64,000 nucleotides of DNA from Liopterus haemorrhoidalis. Lineage: Eukaryota > Arthropoda > Insecta > Coleoptera > Dytiscidae. The notes below the pieces were generated by a model. It was not told the origin of the DNA and did not search any database. It saw nothing but the letters and a program-made list of their open reading frames with translations. The stretch spans positions 31,786,306-31,850,305 of the forward strand of contig OZ020616.1 of assembly GCA_963971575.1 (NCBI GenBank), given 5' to 3'. The translations under genes were made by a program, and so were the position numbers. Shown piece by piece: positions 52,906-63,426 of this stretch. How positions within the stretch are numbered: position 1 is the first letter of the stretch; the number at the start of each line of letters is the position of its first letter.

Positions 52906-54112
52906 TTATTATGCTAGATAGTATGAAGGTAAAATAAGTAGAAACGTGTGTTGTATGAAAGCGCATATGTTTAGGAATTAAATTCGATTATGATTACTTT
53001 AAACAATATAATTGATTGAGTTGGTGGAACAGTTAACTTTCTGATTTTTACAGTAAATAAAAAAATTGTGTTTTCACACATTTAGGAGTTTTGGTAGATT
53101 TTTTAGTTAGTAAAAGACGTCAACAGAGAGCACGATCAGATCTGTGGCAAGCCAACTTGGCGCCTAGTGCGGAAAATTTGAATAGAGTATTTTTGTAGTC
53201 TTTTGTGACGCCTTCAATCTGAATAAAAATCGAAAAAATATCCACTTCGGTCAGTGTAAAATTAACCTAGTAGTTTGCAACTAGGTTAGTCGTAGCATAT
53301 GCTATTTTTGAATAACATATGCTACGGGCCCGCACAAACTAAATACAGTACTAAGTATAATATTGTTAGAGCTTTCATGAAAGATGTATTTACAATTACA
53401 AAGTGTTATGTCGCGTGGAATAAGATACATACAGAACACTAGAATAGTATATTCTGTAACAAGGTTGGAATGAGCAAATTTGATGCGAGTGGAACATTTT
53501 AAATTTTCTCTTCCAACCGAGTCAGAGACCCTACTTTCTCCACGACCACCAGAAAGAAAAGAAAAAAAATAACAAACAATTATTTTAACAAACATTTCTC
53601 AACAAATAATTTAAATTACATAACAAATTAATCAATTAATTAAACTTATTTTTTATTCATTATTTGTTTAATTTTAATTTAATTTGCCGCACATCGGCCA
53701 CTCTTTTAGTACTTTTTAGGAAGTTATGTTGCATTTATTTAATGTAAACATTGCATATATTTTAATGTAACCCTACAAAACAAATGACAACAAGCTTGGA
53801 ATGGTTATTCCATAACAAGTGATGGAATGAAATACACGAAAATTGCATAAGAAGATAAGTGCTTTAGAATAATATTCCAACTCTTGTGTTAGAATATTAA
53901 CTTTCTGTAGTCAAAATTGGTTTTAGAATTGGTAAATTCTATAGGGGTCGTGGAGAAATTACTTTATTTGCCAATATCTATACATCAAATTATCTGTCAG
54001 AATATGATAATCAACTGTTTAATATTTGTTGTTCCCGTTGCTACGCAACATGGTAGACCTTACAACACCTTCCCGCTGAGGACAGTTGCAATTAGCTGCC
54101 CGTCAGGAACTA
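52906..54112. other. Upstream flank, no gene identified
   Basis: AT-rich DNA. It includes two adjacent hairpins at 53264-53325 (AACCTAGT/ACTAGGTT and GTAGCATATG/CATATGCTAC). No open frame with family resemblance. Confidence 0.4.
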
Positions 54113-54338
54113 AAGGTCGTACATTTTCGAAACAACACATTGCGCAAAAACGAGTTTTTGACTGAGAGCTTACTGCGTCTGCGTGCACGCAAAGCAGTAG
54201 CGTGGTGTATGATTTATTATTTTATTAGTCAGCTGTTTGTTTGGTACCTTGTTTGTGTTTCGGACCGCTACTGCTAAAATAGCTGAAAATCACGTCGATT
54301 TGATGACTCATTGTGTTGTTTCGAAAATGAACGGCCTA
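54113..54338. mobile_element. Tc1/mariner-type MITE
   Basis: CATTTTCGAAACAACACATTG and its inverse CATTGTGTTGTTTCGAAAATG form terminal repeats of about 30 bp. TA on both outer sides (54111-54112, 54339-54340). 226 bp. Confidence 0.82.
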
Positions 54339-54479
54339 TAGTTTGACTACTGGGTGGCAGAAGTACTAGTGTAAGACTTTTTCTTAGGATCTACAATTAA
54401 TATTTTTGTTAGTGAACGGTTTCGACAGGATCTTCTAACAGCTGTCTCCGGTGCATGGCTGTCGTTATCTGGTTACAAT

Positions 54480-55029
54480 ATATTTTGATCAGCTTCTAAA
54501 TCTGGAATTTCACCAACTGGAAGTCCTTCTGTATATAGTTCAAAATTACTGGTTCGGGACTTCGGGGCGATATCAAAGGTATCTAAAAGTGCATCTACAC
54601 TGTTGTGTTTTTCAAAAGAGTTGAAGTAACTCTTTCTAATTTGATTGGCATGGCAAGTTCACGACCATTATCTTCCACTTTATAGAGAACGTTTCCAATT
54701 CTTTTTTTGATTGTAGCTGGTTTCCAAGACCCATTACCATTTTTAAATCTTCGTATGAAGACATGATCACCAATATCAAATGTACGATCACGTGCACCAT
54801 GTCGTACGTTAAAATTTGTTTCCATTGCTTCATTTCTAATGGGAATGGACGACTGTCTTGTTGCGCGAAGTAAATCAAAAGAAGTTCTTAATTTTTGGTT
54901 CATAAAGGCTTCCGCAGGGTTTGCATTCAAAAAAAAATTAATTTTAATATTATTTTGTGTATAGTTTCTCACCCCAATGTATTTTGGTTGTGTCGAGGAG
55001 AAACTATGCTTCGCCGACAATTTGTACAT
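54480..55029 (-). pseudogene. LTR-retrotransposon integrase C-terminus (Gypsy-like)
   Basis: The minus strand reads NANPAEAFMNQKLRTSFDLL, then FNVRHGARDRTFDIGDHVFI and WKPATIKKRIGNVLYKVEDN. The GD-hydrophobic-V motif and following beta strands are typical of the C-terminal domain of Ty3/Gypsy integrases. The DDE core and all upstream domains are missing. The frame is open for 144 codons, then a C-terminal extension continues in the next frame toward 54490. Confidence 0.78.
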
Positions 55030-56320
55030 TTAGATTTGTAAGTTTACATCCCTTCACCGGGTGATCCATTAATTGCAATTAACTAGAGAGACTGGCAATA
55101 TTCTACTCTACATTTTCCACAATTAATTTATGTTTGTTATATAAATTATTTAAAATAATTTTTCGTGTTACTCAGAGCAGTTCTACGTTATCTAATGGCT
55201 GGTTAGTGTTTCAAGAAGACAGAATTGTGTTTATAATACCTCTACTCCTAGATTCAACCAAAAACCAAATGTAATATGTCTTCGAGAATAACCCCTCGGA
55301 GTGAAATACGTAGAGAGGCGTAAAGTGGGAGGAGATAAGAAAATATACAAAGGACAGAACACGATGGAAAGAAGTATGGAGAACAACACCAGAAAATAAG
55401 TAACTCGACTATAGCTTTACACCGCAAGATAGAAAGGCATCAGGATTAAGTAAAAGTAAGTATACACCTGTTCTGAAGTAACGCTCCCTTATTTCAGCGA
55501 TTTACCTGCAATTCTGCTGTAGGTTAAATCTGCACACACACTATTATCACTGCAGAACCGTTTATTAGTCACCACGTATGGCGGGTCCTACGATCTTAGT
55601 TGTAGACCTATGTGACGCTGCGATGCCTGCGTCTCTCTAACGAACCCAGCGCAACGGGCGCCACAATTATAATATTCTCACAATGATAGTTTCAATTTAC
55701 GGGCGTACCTTCGTTGACGAATCCCTGCTTTAACGAACTATTTTGTAAATCTAATATTAAACAACCATTATCCATCTGTATGTCCGTCAGTCTGTTTCTC
55801 ACTTATGCAACACCCACTTAAGGTTACTGTTTATGTGTGTACATCGTTTAATGAATTCCCAGTATAAGGAAATGTTTTGTAAATTGCTATTTAACAAGAA
55901 ATATACACTTTTAAGTCCGTCAGTGTGAAAAATAATAGATAGGCACCATGATTGATGTTAATAATAAATAGAGTTAGGACATAGCTAGGCCTAAGCCGGA
56001 CTGTCGCTTGCAAGCGGCACGTTTTTTTTTTTTTTCAATAAAAACTTTTCATTTGTTTATGTACCGTACTTGTCAAAACCGATACTCGTACTTAATCAAT
56101 TTTTAATACGCTCAAAATGAGTCTAGTCTCTTGCATTCCACTTAAATTTAACTGTGAAGATCCTAATTACTGTGTTAGCCACTGACCATAGCCACCGTAT
56201 TGAGGTTTTTCATATACAATTTTCATTTTAAAAATATTAATAAAAATAGATGATCAAAAAGAAAATGTTAAGATAAATATGAAAAAAAAAACACCTAGTA
56301 AAAAAAAAATGATTGTATGA
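55030..56320. other. No gene identified; possible LTR remnants
   Basis: AT-rich with a GC-richer patch at 55560-55670 (CCACGTATGGCGGGTCCTAC ... CGCAACGGGCGCCACAATTA) that may be LTR-derived. No coding resemblance. Confidence 0.35.
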
Positions 56321-56324
56321 ACTT

Positions 56325-56560
56325 ATATGAATTTGTCAGAATTGCAAGCTATAATGCAGACTTTTTCTAAATTTTCGTAAGAAAAATTATCTCTGCTTGG
56401 CGTAAGAATATTTTTAAATCTTGAAAAGTTCTTTCGACTTCACAAGTAACGACAGGGGCTCTGCAAAAATAATTTCGATACTGATTAAAATATGGTTTTA
56501 AAAAATCGGGGCAGTCATCGGAATAAATTTGTGTTAATATACGAAGGTCTGGATTTCTCT
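56325..56560 (-). pseudogene. hAT transposase C-terminal fragment
   Basis: The minus strand reads AVLQRNPDLRILTQIYSDD, then RAPVVTCEVERTFQDLKIFL and, after a one-base shift, DNFSYENLEKVCIIACNSD. This matches the hAT dimerisation region (ER-F/S motif, then N-L.....C) of the ZBED/zf-MYM-type transposases. Only about 75 residues of a protein of several hundred remain. Confidence 0.7.
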
Positions 56561-56620
56561 GAAGAACTGCGTCAATTTTATTATTTAAATAAAGGACGAA
56601 GTCACGAGATACCTGTTTTC

Positions 56621-56707
56621 ATTTTTTTTATGGCCTTTGCTGCTACGGAAATTAACCAGGACAATTCTTATTCTTTGAAACATTCCATGCCTGAACGGGA
56701 TTCGAAA
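56621..56707 (-). repeat. Partial SINE copy (as 28806-28939)
   Basis: ATGGCCTTTGCTGCTACGG through TTCCATGCCTGAACGGGATT and TCGAA corresponds to the tail, body and box B part of the SINE. The box A half is missing. Confidence 0.8.
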
Positions 56708-56924
56708 TATACAAAACAGTTGTTTTTCGTTAGTAGCTTGAAAATGATCAGTAAATTCAATACTGTTAAAATCTGATGTCAAAAATTTAATTCAGCCATT
56801 TTACTATTTCAAAAATAATAAAAATATTAATAGCAATAATAAGAAAAATGTTTAAAAATTTTTCTTTCAAAGAGAAATATATTTTAAAAATGCTATAATT
56901 ATTATTATTGTAAAAAGTTTGACA

Positions 56925-57393
56925 TTAACTTTTCGCTTTTATTCAAATAACTCATTTAATAAAAATCCTACATGGTCAGAACTTTTGTATTTGTTGTTAC
57001 CTAACTAGTTATTGACATAACTAAACAATAATTAGGAAAAATGTAATTATTTTTATTCAACTGCAAATTATTTACAGAAAACATATTATAATAAGATCTA
57101 TTTTGACCAATATTTGACCAACAAATGTTTGTATGAGCTTAACGTATTATAATTTGTAACCTTTCTAATTCTTTTTACTACTATTTTTATTCATTTTGTT
57201 TTTTATGCGCAAGACCATTTATAAAAATACCCAGCGATACATTTTTACCAATATTTATTATAACGTAGTGCCTATGAGATTACTAAGCCAGATATTAAGT
57301 CTCAAGAACGACGTTAAATGCCTAGGGTAGGGATGGGGTTCTCAAAAAAAATGTTGTTCGAGGACCTGGACTACCATAAGTTTAAGAACCCCT
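56925..57393. repeat. 5'-truncated copy of the 51443-52011 hAT element
   Basis: TGACATTAACTTTTCGCTTT through TAAGTTTAAGAACCCCTG aligns with the right part of the element. The left terminus is missing; TTCTAGAG again follows the right end. Confidence 0.85.
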
Positions 57394-57899
57394 GTTCTAG
57401 AGCCTGTCATTATCTGTCATTTTCAACGTTTGCTTCATTATATAAAGTAAATGTACATACATCTGTGAAATTAATTGACGACAGAAAATTTCTGTCGCGA
57501 TTAGTACGTTCTTGTATGTCTTCACCAAATATTTGTCTATTTTCTTTATCGAATGGCATTGTATTTTATAGGGGTGATAATCTTGCTTCGTTAAACACTT
57601 TGCTGCGAAATACCACATTCTAAAGTATGTATTTTCCCACGTTTTGTAGTAAAAGATCGATTCCAATCTATTGGTCGAGAACATTTATAAAACCCGTCAC
57701 TCAAATATTAATTCTTTGAGGAATGCATTTTTATTCGAGGGTTGCTTTATATGTTTTTACAAACGACCACTAAATGGCAATATTGAAATGTGTCATTACC
57801 ATATTTGTAAAATTTGACATTTGTTATTGTGAAATCAGTGACATCTTATAAACTGACCGAGTAGTTTGTTGACAGTGAGTGTTAAATAAAAACAAGTTT

Positions 57900-58819
57900 G
57901 TGAAAAAATTGATATTACTCGTGAAGGTTTTCGTCGGATGATTTTTTACGATTTTAGTAAAGGCCTAACTAAACAACAATGCATAGATTCGCTTCGTTCA
58001 ACTTTTGGTAATGAAGCACCATCAGAAAAGACTGTTTACAATTGGTTTGCAGAATTTCGTCGTGGTCGTGCGTCCGTCGGTGATGAATCTCGTGAAAGGC
58101 GACCCAAATCTGTTGTGATTCAAAAAAAAATCGATGCTGTGCGCAAAATGATTGAAGAAGATCGGCATGTAACTTACCGTGAGAGAAGCATTCTTTGGCA
58201 TTTTGCAGACTCCAATACATTCGATTTGGCACGAACATTTAGCTTTGAAAAAGATCTGTTCCCGATGGATTCCGCATAATTTGACCGAAGCTCAAAAAAA
58301 GGCTCATGTTGATTGGTGCAAGGGAATGCTAAAAAAAATCAACCTAGACACTGCAAAATCCGTATACAACATCGTTACAGATGACGAAACTAGGATTTAT
58401 TCATATGAACTGGAAACTAAGCAACAATCCACTGTTTGGGTCTTCCAAGATGAACCGACACCCACAAAAGTTGTTCACGAAGCACTTCCAAGAAAATGAT
58501 CGCTTGTTTCTTCGGTTGTACTGGACATGTCGCAACCATTCCTTTAGAGGATCGGAGAACAGTTAATACTGAATGGTATACAACAATTTGTTTGCCAGAA
58601 GTCATAGAAATCAGGAAAAACAACCAAAAACGTCGCATCATTCTTTATCATGACAATGCAAGCTCCCACACAGCACGCCAAACAATTGATTATTTGAAGG
58701 ACAAAAACATCGAATTAATGACTCATTGCCCGTATTCACCTGATTTATCCCCTAACTATTTTTTGTTCCCCAATGTCAAAATACTTCAGAGTGGAAAAAT
58801 GTTTCGTGAACTGGTTTGA
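57900..58819 (+). pseudogene. mariner transposase with lost third Asp
   Basis: DD34D-type transposase. N-terminal block MIFYDFSKGLTKQQCIDSLR and KTVYNWFAEFRRGR is open from 57938. A deletion/frameshift near 58185-58240 leads to KKICSRWIPHNLTEAQKKAH. Then IVTDDETRIY (first Asp), TVWVFQDEPTPTKVVHE, VACFFG-like block, IILYHDNASSH (second Asp) and YSPDLSPNYF. At the position 34 residues after the second Asp the expected Asp is Tyr. The copy is therefore both frameshifted and catalytically dead. A clear start Met is missing. Confidence 0.88.
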
Positions 58820-58879
58820 ACGCATGCAAAAGTATAAATCTTAAAGGCGAATATTATGAAAAGCAATCAGTTTGTTCAA

Positions 58880-58881
58880 AA

Positions 58882-58932
<51 letters not shown>

Positions 58933-58948
58933 ATATATAAATAAATAA
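58880..58948. repeat. (AAAT)n microsatellite
   Basis: About 16 AAAT units with two interruptions, inside the 3' part of the third mariner. Confidence 0.95.
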
Positions 58949-59207
58949 AAAAATTTCTTTCTTAGTTTTTGTAAAAACTTAGCCCTCGTAATATGCGCCT
59001 CTATATTATGGTATAGAGGCAACTAGCCACGTAATTTTTTTTATAACAGAACGCAATATTGTTTATTAAAGAAGGCCTATTTGAACACTGATTACAATAC
59101 AAATCAGTAATAATAAATTTATTTTAAAATTTAATTAGCAATCGTTTTATTGTTTAAATTTAATGTCAAATTCATGGCAATAGGTGATTATTTAAAAAAC
59201 AAATTCA

Positions 59208-59461
59208 TTGAAACATGTGAACTTGTAAATCTGGCTTTTAAATATCTGGTTAAATTTTATTATACCGAGGTTATATTCACTCAAAAACTATATATGTCAG
59301 ATAACAAATTGTCAAAATTGCGATTGATATGTCAAAATTGTGATAGACATGTCAAATATTATGAAAGGTTAGGAATTCCACCCTAAGATGATATTTTAAA
59401 TATACAACATAAAAAATGAAATTTCCCTCTTAGTTTCGCATTACAAAATGAGACAGATAAT
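59208..59461. repeat. Partial copy of the 14270-14611 MITE
   Basis: GAAACATGTGAACTTGTAAA to ACAAAATGAGACAGATAAT matches the right 250 bp of the MITE, including two of its GACATGTCAAA-type motifs. The left terminus is missing. Confidence 0.85.
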
Positions 59462-59669
59462 ATCATCAGAAGCGGGTAAAAATTATTTTTTGATTGATGT
59501 CATGAAAAATTATCTTTTTTTCTTATTTAGAATTTATTGGTCTTAGCTACATTGGCTACTAACTAGTTGTGTATATAATACAATATAACAATAAAATTAT
59601 AAAAGATATAATATATAAGTAAAAAATTATATAAAAATATAAAATAATACAAGTATCCTATTAATGCAT

Positions 59670-59853
59670 ATTAATAAAAAAGGTATTTTATGAATAATAA
59701 GACATGATTTTATTGATCAACTAATACGTCTCACACATCATATGATATATTTTATATTATTCTATTTACATAAAACAATATGCCTTAGCAACGATATAGC
59801 ACCCTACGATCGTTAATAAGTGTAAATGTTGCATAATTATATTTTCGCTAACA
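59670..59853 (-). repeat. 3' LTR
   Basis: Nearly identical to 61151-61335; contains CAACTAATACGTCTCACACA and AACGATATAGCACCCTACGA. The high identity of the pair suggests recent insertion. Confidence 0.75.
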
Positions 59854-59866
59854 CGGCCAGACTGAC

Positions 59867-60555
59867 ATGCGGAACGTTCTCGGGACGCAACTGTATTCTT
59901 CACACCATTAACAGCATTGTTGTTATCAGCAACAGCAACCTGCATATCACCAGTGGTCTGCTCCATACCAACAACAGCATCCTGCATACCAGGAACTCCA
60001 TTCTTGAGCTGGTCCACCATTTATCTTCTACTGCATCTTGAAAGTTTTCACCTAATTCATAATCTGTAAATAGAGCAAAATTGGGCGCAGAATTGATCTT
60101 TCACAAAATCAACCATGCACCAATATCAATTAGTTAAAATAAATATTTGCTTACAACAAAACCTTCCAATAGCAGAGTATAAATCGTGATCTGAAAGTTT
60201 AGAGACTTTTGTTATCATTTCATTTCTCTATCACGAACTCAGTGACTAGATCAACAAGCTCAGATACTCAGTAACTATCTATTAGTTTCTTTCATTACAG
60301 ATTGTCTACAGTACAACAAGCTCAGAGACCGTCTATTTGTTTCTGCACACACAGTGCTTTATCATCAACATCATCAGCCCGTCGCCATAGCTCACCATCT
60401 GCCACCATGGTTACAGAGCTATTACCGGACTGATGCCACTGGCAGCGGCATGTCTTGCGGTACTCGACAACCTTTTCTCTCAACTCATTAGCAATTACAT
60501 TTATCAGTTTATTCTGCCAATCCGATCCCAGTGATCTGTCATTTATCTTTTCCAA
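59867..60555 (-). pseudogene. Possible gag-like ORF of the small LTR element
   Basis: A minus-strand reading from 60555 gives MEKINDRSLGSDWQNKLINV then ELREKVVEYRKTCRCQWHQS. Further on (60020 down) MVDQLKNGVPGMQDAVVGME is followed by a heptad-like stretch. A charged, coiled-coil-like N-terminal domain is seen in many Copia-type and gag-only elements, but no zinc knuckle is present. The two parts are in broken frames; assignment is weak. Confidence 0.4.
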
Positions 60556-61150
60556 TAAACGCTCAAATTCAAAACTAAAATCTCGAAACTCAGATCTTAA
60601 TTATCAAATCTCAAATATCATAACTCATATATTAAATCACAAATATCAAAAACAAAATCTCAAATCTAATTTTTACACATTATGGCTAACACGTGCCATA
60701 TGATTTAACCAAAACAATAAACTGCCTCTTACCATTTTAGTCATCATCAATCTAACCAGTTATCTTCGTAAATTGTGTTTGTTAATAACAAAGCAACGCT
60801 CGTTCATCCTGACAATTTTTAGGGATCTTTGTTAAGATTCTGCATTTTTCAAACAAATGTCACATTTCATATTTATTCCAATAAGTGTCATTTCCTTAGA
60901 AACCACTTGAAATAATTTTTGACAAAATAACTTGAAATTTGCCAATTTATTATCTAGCTCATAATTCATACTACCTTTATATGATTCTCAATCGTCAACT
61001 TTAACTGAAAACTTTACATTAGCCTTTGCAATATTATACGACAATTTCTTTACACCAATGTATTGTTGCATTAAAAAAATATTTATAATATTGCACTTAT
61101 AGTCTTCTATTTTAATTTTCTTGTGGGTGATAGGCCAATCCCACTTCTGA

Positions 61151-61335
61151 TATTAATAAAAAAGGTATTTTATGAATAATAAGACATGATTTTATTGATC
61201 AACTAATACGTCTCACACATCATATGATATATTTTATATTATTCTATTTACATATAACAATATGCCTTAGCAACGATATAGCACCCTACGATCGTTAATA
61301 AGTGTAAATGTTGCATAATTATATTTTCGCTAACA
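61151..61335 (-). repeat. 5' LTR
   Basis: Partner of 59670-59853; on the minus strand it is followed directly by the primer-site-like ATCAGAAGTGGGATTGG. Confidence 0.75.
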
Positions 61336-61439
61336 TGCACATATTCTATCTTACTGTCTAAATATTTTCGTACATTATTAAAATTTATAAATTCGTAAAT
61401 AATTTTGAAAAGGTTGATGTTATTAGAGAAAATTATGCA

Positions 61440-62430
61440 CTTTATAGATGTAGGGAAAATAACATTTTGTTGACTCAGTTGAACATGGAATTTCTATTAT
61501 ACTTCGGACAAGCAAATATTAAATGGTTCACATCTTCTAGAATATTTGGATCGCCGGTGCAAGCCGCAGTTCGGATCAAATAAAGTCTGTGAAGATGTTG
61601 TTTGACTTTCGTATGGTTAAAACGCATTCTGCATATCGTTGTGATTAACTTTCTATCCATCTCGGAAGTAAACCATCTGGAAGAACGAATATTTGGTTGT
61701 AGGGAACCATAAAAGGAACCCTTTGATGTCAAGCTGGTTCGGTATTCTTCATTTCATGAATTTCTGATGAATTCAGTGTATAAATTATATGCATCTGTTA
61801 TTTCAATAGGAATATCCAAAGGCGTTCCTGTAATTATGGATTTCTTTGCCAAAATGTCTACCACTACGTTGAAGCGGATGTTGGAGTGTCTTTTGATCCA
61901 AATTATCTTGATTACAACATTTAGGTCCTTGAGAAGATGAATAATTTTAATGATATCGTAGATTAGGATATTAGTATTTTATTTTTTGTACTGTACTTTT
62001 GCTGTCTAAAAATTATATATCTATTATGATTTCCCAGGTTGTTTTTTATATATTCTAAACATAATTTTATTGCAATCATTTCGGAAAAATATATAGAGTA
62101 GTAGTCTGGAAGTTTAAGTTTTTGATAATTTTATTTTAAAGGATCCAGAAATGAACAGCCAGTTCCTCTGACTGTTTTAGAAGCGTCAGTATATAAATGA
62201 TAACTTTTTGGCTACCTCTCTTGAACCATTTCAAGGAAAAGCTCATTATTGCTAGGTAACATAATATCAGGAATAAAATAATTATTAGGAAGCGAATATG
62301 AATAATCAGTCTGGAAACAAGGAATAATGGGATGCCTCTGTTGTGGAGAAATAACATCGACGATATTTAAGAAGTTTTCGATTAAGATTGGAGTTGATTT
62401 ACTCTTCCAATAAGAAGATGTAAGAATACA
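61440..62430 (-). pseudogene. LINE RNase H and C-terminal domain
   Basis: The minus strand reads YHLYTDASKTVRGTGCSF (first RNase H motif, about 62190-62140), FSEMIAIKLCLEYIKNN, KIIWIKRHSNIRFN (His motif), then ITGTPLDIPIEITDAYNLYT and, after a shift, MDRKLITTICRMRFNH and VNHLIFACPKYN. I-type ORF2 end; the reverse transcriptase is absent. Several stops. Confidence 0.72.
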
Positions 62431-62997
62431 GGAAGCTAAGTTTGATACAGGAATAATTGAATTTGAAAGGACGCGTGGAAGTAGGAATTTGAACGATAAA
62501 CTGCTATAGACTTGTTTAGACGCACTATATTATATAGGTACAGCATAAACTGCAACTTATCTCAAAATATTTGGATCTGTAAGAAAACAACAATGTTATG
62601 ATATTAAAATAGTGAATAATTTAAAAAATATAAAAAATAATAAATAAAATAAACAAACTCGTATTATTAGACCAAAGTTTGTATGTTTAATTTATAATTT
62701 TTTTACCAAATAATAATAAAAACACGAAAAGTAATTTTTACAAAAGGTGGACATTGAACATACTAATTCTGGGTCGACGAAATGTAAAAGAAATTTTAAA
62801 ACAATTAAATGTTTTTATCTCGTGACGTTTATCAAGGACTGTTATGCAAAATATTGCTTCTTGATAAAACATTCACAGCACATAAAAATTGTAAAATGCA
62901 CTTAGCAAATTTGTTCAACTTTATTGTGTACTGATTTTAAAGGCGCTATAAAAATTATGACAGATACTCTTATTACAGTATTTCTCTTTATGTATAT
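62431..62997. other. No feature identified
   Basis: AT-rich DNA with no open frame of note. Confidence 0.35.
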
Positions 62998-63092
62998 ACA
63001 GGGTGTTGACCAAAAAATTTTGATGACCAAAGTTTAGTCGAAGAATCGAATGGTATTATTAAATTTTTTCGGAACAAACCGGAAGAAGGGAT
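62998..63092 (+). repeat. Dispersed TACAGGGT-type repeat, copy 3 (5' end)
   Basis: TACAGGGTGTTGACC followed by GAATCGAATGGTATTATTAA and TTCGGAACAAACCGGAAG matches 48785-49020. It is cut off at about 63092 by the next sequence. Confidence 0.6.
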
Positions 63093-63185
63093 GGGAAAAA
63101 ACATCGATGTATCGAAAACATCGATGGTCAGATGGCGATAGTATCGATAAAACATCGATGTCTACTACCGATGTCGATGTTTAAA
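63093..63185. other. CATCGATG cluster, possible transposon end
   Basis: AAGGGATGGGAAAAAACATC is followed by CATCGATG-type palindromes at about 63101, 63117, 63151 and CCGATGTCGATG near 63169. Repeated subterminal motifs next to a GGGATGGG end look like a hAT terminus, but no partner end is visible. Confidence 0.4.
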
Positions 63186-63426
63186 CTTTGAAATTCAGAA
63201 ACTACCGGTAGAAGCACTGGAAAAAATCCAGAAAAATGGGAAAACAGGAAAAAAAAATTAATATTATAATTTTTAAAAAACAAATGGAAGTGACTGTTAG
63301 TTAAATTTAGAACAAAAAGACTAGTAATTTAAATAGAAATATTAATAATAATAATAATACTTCATTTAACATAAAAGTTAATTGTATACAATACATTACA
63401 TCTTAATATATCTATTGTACATAAAT

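Larger units (their letters stand above)
57736..58988 (+). mobile_element. mariner element, third lineage
   Basis: The left end CGAGGGTTGCTTTATATG and the inverted right end (CGAGGGCTAAGTTTTTAC on the minus strand at 58988) are imperfect terminal repeats. TA follows on the right and TT precedes on the left. Length 1,253 bp, including a late (AAAT)n expansion at 58880-58948 inside the 3' part. Confidence 0.85.
59670..61335 (-). mobile_element. Small LTR retrotransposon without pol
   Basis: Direct repeats at 59670-59853 and 61151-61335 (about 184 bp, nearly identical) bound a 1.3-kb interior. Flanks TGCAT (59665-59669) and TGCAC (61336-61340) give a 5-bp duplication with one mismatch. On the minus strand the LTR starts TGTTAGCG, and ATCAGAAGTGGGATTGG right after the 5' LTR resembles an initiator-Met-type primer site. 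No reverse transcriptase or integrase. Length and content suggest a non-autonomous gag-only element. Confidence 0.75.

Noticed and set aside
54595..55029. Host chromatin-type gene
   Set aside because: The motif order matches a Ty3/Gypsy integrase C-terminus, with no introns and no host-gene context.
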